Source: Glaciecola blandensis (GTDB lineage Bacteria > Pseudomonadota > Gammaproteobacteria > Enterobacterales > Alteromonadaceae). From it: a stretch of DNA of 64,000 nucleotides. A program made the translations under genes and the position numbers. Below are positions 1 through 8,860 of this stretch, in pieces. Location: contig NZ_JAVRIE010000001.1 in the NCBI RefSeq assembly GCF_031846165.1, forward strand, positions 868,001 through 932,000. Direction: 5' to 3'. Under the pieces are notes generated by a model. It searched no databases and had not been told where the DNA came from. It was given only the letters and a program-made list of their open reading frames with translations. Positions within the stretch are counted from its first letter, which is position 1; each line of letters opens with the position of its first letter.

Positions 1-558
1 CCTTGGTCTGGCGGCCCTGCACACGACTTCCCGTTCCCAGCAAGCACGAGGCCTGCTGCGGTATTAATATGCTTACAACCACCTTTCGATGACTTACAGG
101 TATTATTTACTCAACGTGCTATGCATTTAAATCATCATGCGGGACAGATTAGCTTTCCTGGTGGTAAATTTGAAGATACTGATGCTAGCTTAATTGATAC
201 CGCTCTGCGAGAGGCCCAAGAGGAAATTGGGCTACCGCCTGAAAATGTGCGCATACTAGGTACCCTACCCGAATATAAAACCATAAGTGGCTTTGCCGTG
301 CTTCCAGTAATCGGTATTATTGATGAGAGCATGGACCTCGAGTCCGATCTTCAAATAGATCCGAACGAAGTCAGTCGTATATTTCAGGTGCCATTAGCTC
401 ATTTGATGCAAAAAGATAATTACTATGTGCATCATGTTGAGCGCCGAAAACAAAAATTCCCCGTGTACTTCATTCAGTTCGGCAACGATGTCATATGGGG
501 AGCGACCGCCGGTATGACAGCTCTTTTGAGTCGACACCTCGATTTTTATACCAAATAA
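1..558 (+). CDS. nudL: CoA pyrophosphatase, NUDIX family (5' end missing)
   Basis: The reading frame is open from base 1, so the gene starts upstream of the window; the first internal ATG is at 121 but the homologous sequence begins before it (RPAAVLI, then FTQRAMHLNHHAGQISFPGG). The last stretch is the UPF0035/NudL signature just before the NUDIX box. The box itself is seen as GGKFEDTD followed by LREAQEEIGL, with the metal-binding REAQEE. The family hydrolyses CoA and CoA derivatives to phosphopantetheine and 3',5'-ADP. About 185 residues are visible, close to the family length, so only a short N-terminus is missing. In E. coli the order is pabB-nudL-sdaA; sdaA follows here too, so pabB may lie just outside. 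Confidence 0.9.
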   Translation, partial: PWSGGPAHDFPFPASTRPAAVLICLQPPFDDLQVLFTQRAMHLNHHAGQISFPGGKFEDTDASLIDTALREAQEEIGLPPENVRILGTLPEYKTISGFAVLPVIGIIDESMDLESDLQIDPNEVSRIFQVPLAHLMQKDNYYVHHVERRKQKFPVYFIQFGNDVIWGATAGMTALLSRHLDFYTK

Positions 559-615
559 TAGTGGTACTAGCCGCCTTTTTAAAGTGCCAACTTGCCCAGT
601 ACGAGCTAACATACC

Positions 616-660
616 ATTAACAAATCTCATGCAAGCCATTAGCATTTCTCATTTGTTAAT
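616..660. repeat. Perfect 10-bp inverted repeat upstream of sdaA
   Basis: ATTAACAAAT (616-625) and ATTTGTTAAT (651-660) form exact arms around 25 nt. Inside them ATGC and GCAT make a second short dyad. It lies about 50 bp before the sdaA start. It could be an operator or an RNA hairpin at the end of nudL; there is no T-run typical of a terminator. Confidence 0.4.
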
Positions 661-712
661 TTGCTATTCTATGTAAAACTGAATGCGGAATTAATAAACG
701 GTATATATTGTT

Positions 713-2086
713 ATGATCAGTGTTTTCGATATGTTTAAGATTGGTGTTGGACCTTCGAGTTCACATACAGTTGGTCCGATGCGCGCGGCAGTCGAATTTT
801 GCGATTATCTGCGAACAAGTGAGCAACTGACTGATGTTACAGCAGTCAAAACAGAGTTATATGGATCTTTGGGCCAAACCGGCAAAGGTCATGGAACGGG
901 TAAAGCTGTCATCTTAGGCCTAATGGGTTTCTTGCCGGATAATGTGCCTGTTAAAAAAGTCGATGCTATGCTCAGTGAAGTCGATAGCACTCAAGTACTA
1001 AGGCTTAATAACGAACACGAAATTGCATTTCCACGAGATGGCGCTATTGTATTTCATCGACGAAAAACACTATCACTCCACTCTAATGGCATGACCTTTT
1101 TTGCATATCGCGGCACAGAGTGTGTCGCGCAAAAAACCTATTACTCAATTGGCGGCGGATTCATCGTTGAAGAATCTGAGTTCGCTGCGCAAAAGGCAGA
1201 AAAATTCGCTGAACAACAAGTAGATGCCCCCTTTCCTTTCTCAACTGCAGCAGAGTTACTCAGTATTTGTCATGAAAACGGATTCTCGATCAGTACCTTA
1301 ATGATGCGGAACGAGTTGTCTTTGATATCTGAAGAGGAATTACAAGGACGCTTACTTAAAATTTGGCAAGTCATGCAAGAGTGTGTAGAAAATGGCATTA
1401 GTACTGAAGGTATTCTGCCAGGTGGCCTGAAAGTGCATAGACGAGCGTCTGGACTGTATAGAAAGCTAAAAAATGAAAACAGTAATGACCCAATGCAAGC
1501 CATGGACTGGGTCAACTTATTTGCCTTAGCGGTGAATGAGGAAAATGCAGCGGGCGGCAGAGTGGTAACCGCGCCGACAAATGGTGCTGCTGGCATTATT
1601 CCGGCGGTCTTGTGCTACTTCAATAAATTTATCAGACCTGTCGACGACGATACAGCTTGTCGATATCTACTCACTGCTGCTGCCATTGGTATTTTGTACA
1701 AGAAGAATGCGTCGATTTCAGGCGCAGAAGTAGGCTGTCAGGGTGAAGTTGGCGTGGCTTGCTCAATGGCTGCTGGCGCATTGACTGAAATTTTAGGTGG
1801 CTCTGTGCTTGCTGTTGAAAACGCAGCTGAGATTGGCATGGAGCATAACTTAGGACTTACCTGTGACCCAGTTGGTGGTTTGGTTCAAGTGCCTTGTATC
1901 GAGCGAAATGCTATGGGTGCCATTAAAGCCATCAACGCCTCGCGCTTAGCATTTAGAGGGACCGGAAACCATAAAGTATCACTAGATAAAGTCATCAAGA
2001 CAATGTGGGATACAGGCAACGATATGAAAACCAAATACAAAGAAACCGCTCGAGGCGGTTTGGCTGTCAATATTATCGAGTGCTAG
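713..2086 (+). CDS. sdaA: L-serine ammonia-lyase (L-serine dehydratase), single-chain, iron-sulfur
   Basis: Deaminates L-serine to pyruvate and ammonia in the cytoplasm using a [4Fe-4S] cluster. The 457 residues match the single-chain SdaA/SdaB length. The N-terminal beta domain has the GPSSSHTVGPM motif (residues 13-23) and the C-terminal alpha domain the cysteines expected for the cluster, seen in EVGCQGEVGVACS and GLTCDPVGGLVQVPCIERN. The start ATG has no strong Shine-Dalgarno sequence. It follows nudL as in enterics but with a 154-bp gap, so it probably has its own promoter. It converges on cysB, with a hairpin shared between the two 3' ends. Confidence 0.96.
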   Translation: MISVFDMFKIGVGPSSSHTVGPMRAAVEFCDYLRTSEQLTDVTAVKTELYGSLGQTGKGHGTGKAVILGLMGFLPDNVPVKKVDAMLSEVDSTQVLRLNNEHEIAFPRDGAIVFHRRKTLSLHSNGMTFFAYRGTECVAQKTYYSIGGGFIVEESEFAAQKAEKFAEQQVDAPFPFSTAAELLSICHENGFSISTLMMRNELSLISEEELQGRLLKIWQVMQECVENGISTEGILPGGLKVHRRASGLYRKLKNENSNDPMQAMDWVNLFALAVNEENAAGGRVVTAPTNGAAGIIPAVLCYFNKFIRPVDDDTACRYLLTAAAIGILYKKNASISGAEVGCQGEVGVACSMAAGALTEILGGSVLAVENAAEIGMEHNLGLTCDPVGGLVQVPCIERNAMGAIKAINASRLAFRGTGNHKVSLDKVIKTMWDTGNDMKTKYKETARGGLAVNIIEC

Positions 2087-2098
2087 TAATGCACTACC

Positions 2099-2130
2099 AG
2101 CGCTACCTGTTTTATTTTACAGGTAGCGTT
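2099..2130. terminator. Hairpin between convergent sdaA and cysB
   Basis: CGCTACCTGT (2101-2110) pairs exactly with ACAGGTAGCG (2119-2128) around an 8-nt T-rich loop. The cysB stop codon lies in the loop, so the right arm is also the last cysB codons. T-runs outside the stem are weak; bidirectional terminator function is inferred from the position. Confidence 0.6.
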
Positions 2131-3086
2131 AGGCCTTTGAACATGGCCTCTACTTCATCATTGTTCTTTTGCATCATTGCACGCTCAACCACTTCTTTTG
2201 TTAAGTGCGGCGCAAAGCGCTCAATAAAATCATACATATAGTTACGTAAAAATGAGCCTTTTCTAAAGCCAATCTTAGTGGTGCTGTAGTCAAATAAATG
2301 GCTGGCATCTATTTTCACCAAGTCAGAATCTAGTTCGTCACTTACCGCCATTGACGCTATCACGCCAATACCAACACCCAAACGAACGTATGTTTTGATC
2401 ACGTCTGCATCGGTAGCTGTAAAGACTATTTTTGGATCTAAGCCGGCCTGCGAGAATGCCTGATCTAACTCTGAGCGCCCAGTGAACCCAAAAACGTAGG
2501 TCACGAGAGGATATTTCGCAATGTCTTGTATGGTAATGGATGTTTTCTTCGCTAAGGGATGCTCTTTATTTACAATGACAGAGCGATTCCAGTGGTAGCA
2601 AGGCAACATGACCAAATCGTTGTATAGATGCAAGGACTCTGTTGCAATAGCAAAATCTGCTTCACCTTTCGCTGCAAGATCGCTTATTTGAGACGGAGTT
2701 CCTTGATGCATATGCAAGGAAACCTTTGGATACTTCGTCATAAATCCTTGGATCACGTCAGGTAAAGCATAGCGTGCTTGAGTGTGCGTGGTGGCAATAT
2801 TAAGCTTCCCTTGGTCTGGCAAGGTGTGCTCTCTCGCGACGGCTTTGATACTTTCTACTTTGGCGAGAATTTCACGAGAAATATTAATGACATCCTTGCC
2901 AGCTTCAGTGACATGCGTTAAATGCTTACCACTTCTTCCAAATATTTGAATACCAAGTTCGTCTTCCAACATGCGAACTTGCTTACTGATACCAGGCTGC
3001 GATGTGAATAGTGTTTCGGCCGTTGCTGACACATTGAGATTATTATTTAATACTTCGACGATGTATCTTAATTGTTGTAATTTCAT
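2112..3086 (-). CDS. cysB: CysB, LysR-family regulator of sulfur assimilation
   Basis: 324 residues, the same length as E. coli CysB, with an N-terminal winged helix-turn-helix (MKLQQLRYIVEVLNNNLNVS, then TSQPGISKQVRMLEDELG) and a long effector domain. Features distinctive of CysB/Cbl rather than general LysR proteins include the THTQARYALP and QGTPSQI effector-site segments and the FGFTGRSELD stretch. In the known family the protein binds N-acetylserine and activates cysteine biosynthesis genes. Here it stands alone, with 316 bp of non-coding DNA upstream. Confidence 0.93.
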   Translation of the reverse strand: MKLQQLRYIVEVLNNNLNVSATAETLFTSQPGISKQVRMLEDELGIQIFGRSGKHLTHVTEAGKDVINISREILAKVESIKAVAREHTLPDQGKLNIATTHTQARYALPDVIQGFMTKYPKVSLHMHQGTPSQISDLAAKGEADFAIATESLHLYNDLVMLPCYHWNRSVIVNKEHPLAKKTSITIQDIAKYPLVTYVFGFTGRSELDQAFSQAGLDPKIVFTATDADVIKTYVRLGVGIGVIASMAVSDELDSDLVKIDASHLFDYSTTKIGFRKGSFLRNYMYDFIERFAPHLTKEVVERAMMQKNNDEVEAMFKGLTLPVK

Positions 3087-3402
3087 TTAATAGCCTAGTC
3101 TGGTTGGCGATGCGTAGCGGTCATACTTCACGGTCTTTTATCAGTCATTCGGACAGATAGGTGGCGAGGTGGAAAGCATATAAACTTTCGAGTCAAATAA
3201 TAGCGAATTTAAAACAAAATTGCATAAGAATTTTCATAGCGACTGATCCGACCATTAACACAAACAACAAGTTGATACCTTCGTATCCAATCCTAGCAAC
3301 CTTTCGAGTACAAATAGTGTAGAATTTGGGCTTTAAGTCGATAAGCTTTAATATGCCAGCGTTATCTAACGCATAACAAACAACTATCCACAAGGGTGAC
3401 AC
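3087..3402. other. 316-bp intergenic region between divergent cysB and histidine kinase
   Basis: No convincing gene is seen. It must hold the cysB promoter (minus) and the kinase promoter (plus). A possible -10 (TAGAAT, 3320-3325) precedes the kinase but has no good -35. A minus-strand frame of 71 codons crosses it but lacks coding character. Confidence 0.5.
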
Positions 3403-4137
3403 ATGCAAGAAGCCGAAATGCCTGTAGAATCAATGTCTGAGGATGACCAAAAGCTAAATGATAAAATAGATTTTGCTTCGGTCATGGCTGTTGCAGTTCA
3501 CGATATGAAAAACTCGTTGAGTTTGCTCCTTCATACAATTGAAGAGTTGCACACTCAAATACCCACAACCGAATCGAAGTCACAAGAATACATCGTTGAC
3601 TTGCATTATGAAGCAAGCCGCATGAACACGACATTAGTGCAGGTTCTTTCATTATATCGCTCAGGCTTAGATGCCCTTCCATTGCACGTGGATGAATGTT
3701 TTATTTTCGACTTAGCCGAAGAATTAGTTGAATCCAATAGAACTTACACGAAACAAAAAGATATCGATGTTAATATAAAACTCGATGAAGAATTGTCTTG
3801 GTACATGGACAAGGATTTGTTATTTTTGTTGATGAACGATGTCCTCGTTAATGCGATGCGCTATGGTGCAAAAAGCATCGATATTCGTGCTGAAATAAAA
3901 GACGAATTTTTATGTTTAACGGTAGAAGATGACGGCCATGGTTATCCGCAAAGCATGCTCGATATGTCAGCAGCTGCAATGGATACCTTGTGCATTAGCG
4001 AAGGAAGAACTGGCTTGGGGCTATATTTTGCAAGAATGATAGCGCTGGCTCATAAGAATAAAAATAGACAAGGAAGCATTCAACTGAGTAATAATAGTGT
4101 TACTGGTGGTAGTATCTTCACGGTACTTTTACCTTAA
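3403..4137 (+). CDS. Sensorless histidine kinase (HisKA-like + HATPase)
   Basis: 244 residues with no membrane segment and no sensor domain. The phosphoacceptor region reads VAVHDMKNSLSLLLHTIEEL, with the expected His at residue 33. The ATP domain follows with N box (NDVLVNAMRYGAKSI), G1 (VEDDGHGYP) and G2 (GRTGLGLYFARMI). A good ribosome site (AAGGG, 7 nt spacer) supports the ATG at 3403. It probably phosphorylates a receiver encoded elsewhere; the receiver-TPR proteins of this window are candidates but nothing in the sequence proves pairing. It is followed after 36 bp by a membrane coiled-coil protein in the same direction. Confidence 0.82.
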   Translation: MQEAEMPVESMSEDDQKLNDKIDFASVMAVAVHDMKNSLSLLLHTIEELHTQIPTTESKSQEYIVDLHYEASRMNTTLVQVLSLYRSGLDALPLHVDECFIFDLAEELVESNRTYTKQKDIDVNIKLDEELSWYMDKDLLFLLMNDVLVNAMRYGAKSIDIRAEIKDEFLCLTVEDDGHGYPQSMLDMSAAAMDTLCISEGRTGLGLYFARMIALAHKNKNRQGSIQLSNNSVTGGSIFTVLLP

Positions 4138-4173
4138 GGGAAATGTAACAATACTCCGGAACGGAAATATAAA

Positions 4174-4938
4174 ATGAGTTACACCATTGTAATACTGCTT
4201 ATCGCTATTTTGATCATTGCTGGCATATCTGCGAGTGCGGTCCAGCAACATAAAGAGCGAAAAGAAACACAAAAAAGAGAAGAAGTCAGTCGTCAACGCG
4301 CTATCATTGACGAAACTGAGGCCGCTTTGACCGCGGCAGGTCAAATGCCAGTATCTCAGCAACTCATCGCTATCCTTCTGAAACGCATACATAACGCGAT
4401 AAAATCAAGTTTAGAAAAAAGCCCAAACCCAGACCTTAAGCAACGCTTGGGGGAAACCACAGCGAACCTTAAAAACGTTGATATTGCCCAACCGCCTCCA
4501 GACCAAAGTGCGTTTCAGCTGCCGTCGAACGACAAGGTCATTATTAAGTACATTCAAGCAGTAAAGAAATTACGGGTTATTTTGCGCTCAGAGCAAGGTA
4601 AAGGAAATATTTCACCAAAGGTTTTTGCGTTTGAAGACAAGAGTCTTGAGCGCTTGCAGCTTCGTGTGAACATCGAAACCTTAAATAAACGTGCGAATGA
4701 TGCCTTGACGTCTGGCATGCAAGGCAGTGCAAGACAGTATTTAGAAAAAGCAGTCCACGCGCTTAAGTCTCACAAGCCACAAGATGAATATACAGCGCTA
4801 AGAGTTGCTGACTTCGAGAAAGTACTTAATAGTTTAGAGAGTGCCATGAAGGAAGCGAACCTTGCTCAGGTTGCGGCAGAAAAGGCAAAAGAAAGCGAAG
4901 ATATTGATGAGCTTTTCGCCCCAAAGAAAAAGTGGTAG
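4174..4938 (+). CDS. Membrane-anchored coiled-coil protein of unknown function
   Basis: 254 residues. An N-terminal hydrophobic segment (residues 4-23, rich in I and L) is followed by a strongly charged helix-forming region (QQHKERKETQKREE) and a long helical body ending in a Lys-rich tail (APKKKW). No enzymatic motif was recognised. The topology suggests a single-pass inner-membrane protein with a cytoplasmic helical domain. It lies 36 bp after the sensorless kinase, so the two are probably co-transcribed; a link to that kinase is only an inference. Confidence 0.7.
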   Translation: MSYTIVILLIAILIIAGISASAVQQHKERKETQKREEVSRQRAIIDETEAALTAAGQMPVSQQLIAILLKRIHNAIKSSLEKSPNPDLKQRLGETTANLKNVDIAQPPPDQSAFQLPSNDKVIIKYIQAVKKLRVILRSEQGKGNISPKVFAFEDKSLERLQLRVNIETLNKRANDALTSGMQGSARQYLEKAVHALKSHKPQDEYTALRVADFEKVLNSLESAMKEANLAQVAAEKAKESEDIDELFAPKKKW

Positions 4939-4960
4939 AGACTGTATTTTTAGGCCTCTA

Positions 4961-5836
4961 CTACAAGCTCAAGGTGCTAATAAACGCACTTGCGATTGCA
5001 GATAATGCCGCCTCTTTTGATGTAATATAACCCACCGATTTTACAATATTTAAACCATCTACTTGCTTAGCTACACACCCTTTTGCCCGCATTTGTTCGA
5101 TACACATAGATGGCACGATTGACACCCCTAAACCTGATGCTACTAAATTCCCAATGGTACTAAATTGAGATGCTTCAGCGGCAACTTTTACCTTCAAATC
5201 CTGCTGCTCAAAGGTGTGCTCAATCCAATTTCGCGTGCTCGAACCTCGATTCATTGCAACAAAGGCATGCCCTGATAAATCATTAATTCGAAGGTTTTCA
5301 ACCTGATTCAAAGTATGGGCCTCGTTCATTATCAATACAAATTCGTCGGTGAATAAAGGTGTAAAATCGACTAAATCATTGTCTTCAGGTGCGAAGCTAA
5401 AACCAATTTCAACACGCTGTTCAATGACGCTCTGAATCACGTTCTCCATTACCTCATCAATAACCCTAACTCCTATTCCGGGTTGCGCGTAACCAAACGA
5501 GCTCAATAAAGACGGGAGTTTACCTTCTGCAAAGGAAGGCATGGCCGCTATGCTCAATAAGCCCTGTTCTAGGTTAAAAAGTTGCTTTACGTCGAATATA
5601 GCATTCTCTAAATCAGCAATGAGCCGCCTTGCAACAGGTAAAAAAGCAGCACCTTCAGGGGTAAGTTTCACACGTCGAGTCGAGCGACTAAACAAACGCC
5701 CTCCCAGTTGCTCCTCCAACTTTTTAACCGCGGATGACAGCGCTGGCTGAGACAAATGCATCCGATGAGATGCGTCAGCAAATGATTGAGACTGGGCTAC
5801 AGCAACAAATGCGCTGATGTTTTTGATGGAGACCAA
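4961..5836 (-). CDS. LysR-family regulator divergent from scoAB (TTG start)
   Basis: LysR architecture: helix-turn-helix at the N-terminus (ISAFVAVAQSQSFADASHRM, LSQPALSSAVKKLEEQLG) and a substrate-binding-like effector domain. The frame is open to 5872, but the extra N-terminal residues are hydrophobic and unlike LysR starts. The TTG at 5836-5834 has AGGAG 7 nt upstream on the minus strand and gives the usual beginning MVSIKNISAF, so 291 residues are annotated. It is transcribed away from the CoA-transferase pair across about 140 bp and is likely its regulator, by the usual LysR divergent arrangement. The effector is unknown. Confidence 0.85.
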   Translation of the reverse strand: MVSIKNISAFVAVAQSQSFADASHRMHLSQPALSSAVKKLEEQLGGRLFSRSTRRVKLTPEGAAFLPVARRLIADLENAIFDVKQLFNLEQGLLSIAAMPSFAEGKLPSLLSSFGYAQPGIGVRVIDEVMENVIQSVIEQRVEIGFSFAPEDNDLVDFTPLFTDEFVLIMNEAHTLNQVENLRINDLSGHAFVAMNRGSSTRNWIEHTFEQQDLKVKVAAEASQFSTIGNLVASGLGVSIVPSMCIEQMRAKGCVAKQVDGLNIVKSVGYITSKEAALSAIASAFISTLSL

Positions 5837-5978
5837 GTTTATGCTCCTAATAAGCAAAATAAACACAAGCATATTAATAAATTATTTTTATCAATAGGTC
5901 AATTAAATCAATTTTACAAAACATAAACCGTGTTAAATACTGTAGTAGAAAATTTACTCAACTATAAAAAGAGGACCT

Positions 5979-6683
5979 ATGGCAGGTTTTGATAAAGTGG
6001 TAACAACATACGCCGAGGCAATGGCGGGTTTGAAAGACGATATGACCGTCATTGCCGGCGGATTCGGTTTATGCGGTATTCCTGAAGGATTAATTGCACA
6101 GATAAAAACAATGGGCACCAAAGGGCTGACTGTTGTCTCTAATAACTGTGGAGTAGACGGTTTTGGTCTAGGGGTATTGTTAGAAGACAAGCAAATTAAA
6201 AAAATGGTGTCTTCGTATGTGGGTGAGAACGCGCTTTTTGAACAGCAGTTACTTAATGGTGAACTAGAAGTTGAATTAACCCCACAAGGCACCCTTGCAG
6301 AGAAAATGCGAGCTGGTGGTGCTGGGATTCCTGCATTCTACACTGCGACAGGTTTTGGGACACCTGTTGGTGACGGTAAGGAGAGTCGTGAGTTTGATGG
6401 CCGTGACTATATCCTTGAAGAATCTATCACCGGTGACTTTGCCATCGTGAAAGCGTGGAAAGCAGACCGCTACGGTAATTGTGTCTATCGCCATACTGCC
6501 ATGAACTTCAACCCAATGGCTGCAACAGCAGGCAAAATCACTGTTGTTGAAGTGGAAGAAATTGTAGAGCCGGGTGAACTAGAACCTAGTCAAATTCACA
6601 CGCCTGGGATTTATGTAGACCGCATTATCCAAGGTAGTTTTGAGAAACGAATTGAGCGTCTTGTTACGTCGAAAGGAGCATAA
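5979..6683 (+). CDS. scoA: 3-oxoacid CoA-transferase, subunit A
   Basis: 234 residues of the family I CoA-transferase alpha subunit. The N-terminus DKVVTTYAEAMAGLKDDMTV and the GGFGLCGIPEGLI glycine motif are typical, as is GRDYILEESITGDFAIVKAW. With subunit B it moves CoA from succinyl-CoA to a 3-oxoacid such as acetoacetate, feeding ketone bodies or degradation products into acetyl-CoA. The succinyl-CoA:acetoacetate enzyme is the most likely assignment; AtoD-like specificity is the alternative. Subunit B starts 2 bp after this stop. Confidence 0.92.
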   Translation: MAGFDKVVTTYAEAMAGLKDDMTVIAGGFGLCGIPEGLIAQIKTMGTKGLTVVSNNCGVDGFGLGVLLEDKQIKKMVSSYVGENALFEQQLLNGELEVELTPQGTLAEKMRAGGAGIPAFYTATGFGTPVGDGKESREFDGRDYILEESITGDFAIVKAWKADRYGNCVYRHTAMNFNPMAATAGKITVVEVEEIVEPGELEPSQIHTPGIYVDRIIQGSFEKRIERLVTSKGA

Positions 6684-6685
6684 GC

Positions 6686-7342
6686 ATGGCATTATCAAGA
6701 GAACAAATTGCGATGCGTGTCGCTCAAGAGTTTAAAGATGGCGACTACGTTAATTTGGGAATCGGTATCCCCACTCTAGCGGCAAACTACGTGCCAGCTG
6801 ATATTGAAGTGATGCTTCAATCTGAGAATGGCTTGCTCGGCATGGGTCCTTATCCGAGCGAGGAAGAAGTGGATGCTGATATGATCAACGCTGGAAAAGA
6901 AACCGTGACTGCCAGCACGGGTGCGTCGATCTTTTCGTCTGCTGAAAGCTTTGCCATGATCCGTGGCGGCCATGTCGATTTTACAGTACTCGGCGCGTTC
7001 GAAGTGGATGTTAATGGAAGTATCGCTTCTTGGATGATCCCAGGCAAGCTAATTAAAGGAATGGGCGGCGCAATGGACTTGGTTGCTGGCGCGAAGAATA
7101 TCATCGTAACGATGATGCATGCAGACAAGAAAGGTAACTCAAAGCTCCTAGAGGCTTGCACTCTACCCCTAACTGGCGTCAATTGCATTACCCGCATCAT
7201 TACCGACCTAGCAGTATTGGAAGTCAAAGATCAAGCATTCTACCTGAGAGAGCGCGCGCCGGGCGTTAGTGTAGAAGAGATCCAAGAAAAAACAGCAGGT
7301 AAATTAGTGGTTGAGGGCGACGTTGCTGAAATGAATATTTAG
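6686..7342 (+). CDS. scoB: 3-oxoacid CoA-transferase, subunit B
   Basis: 218-residue beta subunit. The catalytic glutamate that forms the enzyme-CoA thioester lies in the QSENGLLGMGPYP motif (SENG). Other family landmarks are VNLGIGIPTLAANYVP and the TVLGAFEVDVNGSIASWMIPG stretch. A ribosome site (AAAGGAG) lies in the last codons of scoA, so the two are translated together. A clear hairpin terminator follows at 7382. Confidence 0.93.
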   Translation: MALSREQIAMRVAQEFKDGDYVNLGIGIPTLAANYVPADIEVMLQSENGLLGMGPYPSEEEVDADMINAGKETVTASTGASIFSSAESFAMIRGGHVDFTVLGAFEVDVNGSIASWMIPGKLIKGMGGAMDLVAGAKNIIVTMMHADKKGNSKLLEACTLPLTGVNCITRIITDLAVLEVKDQAFYLRERAPGVSVEEIQEKTAGKLVVEGDVAEMNI

Positions 7343-7381
7343 TGACTCGAGTTCTCCAAACTCACTTTCCGGATTAATACG

Positions 7382-7417
7382 AAAGCCCCATTTATGTTTA
7401 TTTGGGGTTTTTCTTTT
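7382..7417 (+). terminator. Rho-independent terminator after scoB
   Basis: AAGCCCCA pairs with TGGGGTTT (one G.U pair) around a 12-nt loop, followed by TTTTTCTTTT. It separates scoAB from the helicase gene. Confidence 0.8.
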
Positions 7418-7472
7418 ATACCTGCGCCATTTAGCGGATAATAACACCTAGGCAATATTAAGAGGTTATCCA

Positions 7473-8828
7473 TTGTTATTTTCTGAGCTCCCTATCAATA
7501 ATCGAATCGTAAAGTCACTCTCTGTTCAACAAATAGAGGAGATGACTGAAGTTCAGCAAAAGAGCATTCCACATACGCTAAGAGGCAAAGATATTTTGGT
7601 GGGTGCGAAAACAGGTTCAGGCAAAACCTTTGCGTTTCTCGTCCCTGCAATCAATAGATTGCTTACAGAAAAAGCGCTAAGCCGTAAAGATCCTCGCGCC
7701 ATTGTACTCGCGCCAACACGCGAATTAGCAAAGCAAGTTTTTATGCAGGCGAAAAAGCTTTGTAGCAACTTATCCATTTCAACAGCGCTCGTGGTAGGTG
7801 GTGAAAACTTTAATGATCAAGTAAAAACCTTGCGTAAAAACCCAGATATTATTGTCGGTACCGCGGGCCGTATTGCAGATCATATTAATGGTAGAAGCTT
7901 CTTTTTACATGGTATAGAGCTGCTAATACTAGATGAAGCCGATCGCATGCTGGAACTTGGCTTTTCAGAGCAACTTCAGCAAATTCATGCTGCAGCCAAT
8001 CACCGCAAAAGACAAACCATGATGTTTTCAGCAACCATAGACAGTGCATCCGTTCACGCGATGACTGAAAAGATGTTGAATAGCCCAGAAACGGTAGTCA
8101 TTGATAATGCCGCAATTCCACATGCAGACATAGAGCAGCGTTTCTATCTATCAGACGGTGTCTCGCACAAAGACCAATTGCTCCTTCGTTCACTTTCCCT
8201 CGTTAAAAGAGAGCAAGCCATTGTATTTACCGCAACACGAGAAGATACAGGCAGAATAGCGGATCAATTGAACGAGCAGCACTTACAAGCAATTAGCTTG
8301 CACGGTGACCTGGCACAAGCTCAACGCTCCAGTGTCATTAATGCATTTTCGAGAGGCCAACACGCCATTTTAGTCACAACTGATTTAGCATCTCGAGGAC
8401 TCGATTTATCAAATGTCGCGCTTGTGATTAATTATGACCTTCCGAAATTCGCAGACGAGTACGTACACCGAATTGGACGAACGGGCCGCGCCGGCAACAA
8501 GGGTTTAGCGATTTCTTTCGTGAGTAAAAAAGATTGGTTTAGTTTCAGCGCAATTAAAACCAAAATGACTCAGCAGTACGATTTTTCTAGTTATGACGAT
8601 ATTGAAACAAAATTTAGCGGTTTGAAGAAAGCAACGCCAAAGGCTGAAAAAGTAGTCAAAAAGAAAGTCTCTGCCCCCAAAAAGGTGGCTGGTAAAAACA
8701 ACAAAAAACGTATTACGACGATGGATGCTGTTGATGCTGGTTTCTCACCCATGAAAAGAAAACAAAAACCCGTATTGGACGATATCGTAGATAATGAAGA
8801 AACGGATATTACCAAACACTCTGAATAA
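7473..8828 (+). CDS. DEAD-box RNA helicase (SrmB/RhlE-like), TTG start
   Basis: 451 residues with all main helicase motifs in order: Q-motif region (TEVQQKSIP), I (AKTGSGKT), Ia (PTRELAKQ), Ib (GTAGRI), II (DEAD), III (SAT), V (TTDLASRGLD) and VI (HRIGRTGRAG). A Lys-rich tail (KVVKKKVSAPKKVAGKNNKK) follows the core and probably binds RNA. The start is TTG, supported by AGAGG 7 nt upstream and by the homologous beginning LFSELPINNRI. It is likely an RNA-remodelling ATPase for ribosome assembly or mRNA decay. The N-terminal motifs are closest to SrmB-type proteins, but which paralogue it is cannot be settled by eye. Confidence 0.92.
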   Translation: MLFSELPINNRIVKSLSVQQIEEMTEVQQKSIPHTLRGKDILVGAKTGSGKTFAFLVPAINRLLTEKALSRKDPRAIVLAPTRELAKQVFMQAKKLCSNLSISTALVVGGENFNDQVKTLRKNPDIIVGTAGRIADHINGRSFFLHGIELLILDEADRMLELGFSEQLQQIHAAANHRKRQTMMFSATIDSASVHAMTEKMLNSPETVVIDNAAIPHADIEQRFYLSDGVSHKDQLLLRSLSLVKREQAIVFTATREDTGRIADQLNEQHLQAISLHGDLAQAQRSSVINAFSRGQHAILVTTDLASRGLDLSNVALVINYDLPKFADEYVHRIGRTGRAGNKGLAISFVSKKDWFSFSAIKTKMTQQYDFSSYDDIETKFSGLKKATPKAEKVVKKKVSAPKKVAGKNNKKRITTMDAVDAGFSPMKRKQKPVLDDIVDNEETDITKHSE

Positions 8829-8860
8829 TTGATAAGCATTAACAACATGGACGTTAACGA

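Noticed and set aside
2384..2398. ACGTATG copy within cysB
   Set aside because: Half-site only and inside coding sequence; not counted as a LacI-type operator.
3193..3408. 71-codon minus-strand frame in the cysB/kinase intergenic region
   Set aside because: No ribosome site, unusual composition and it would overlap the kinase start; taken as chance.
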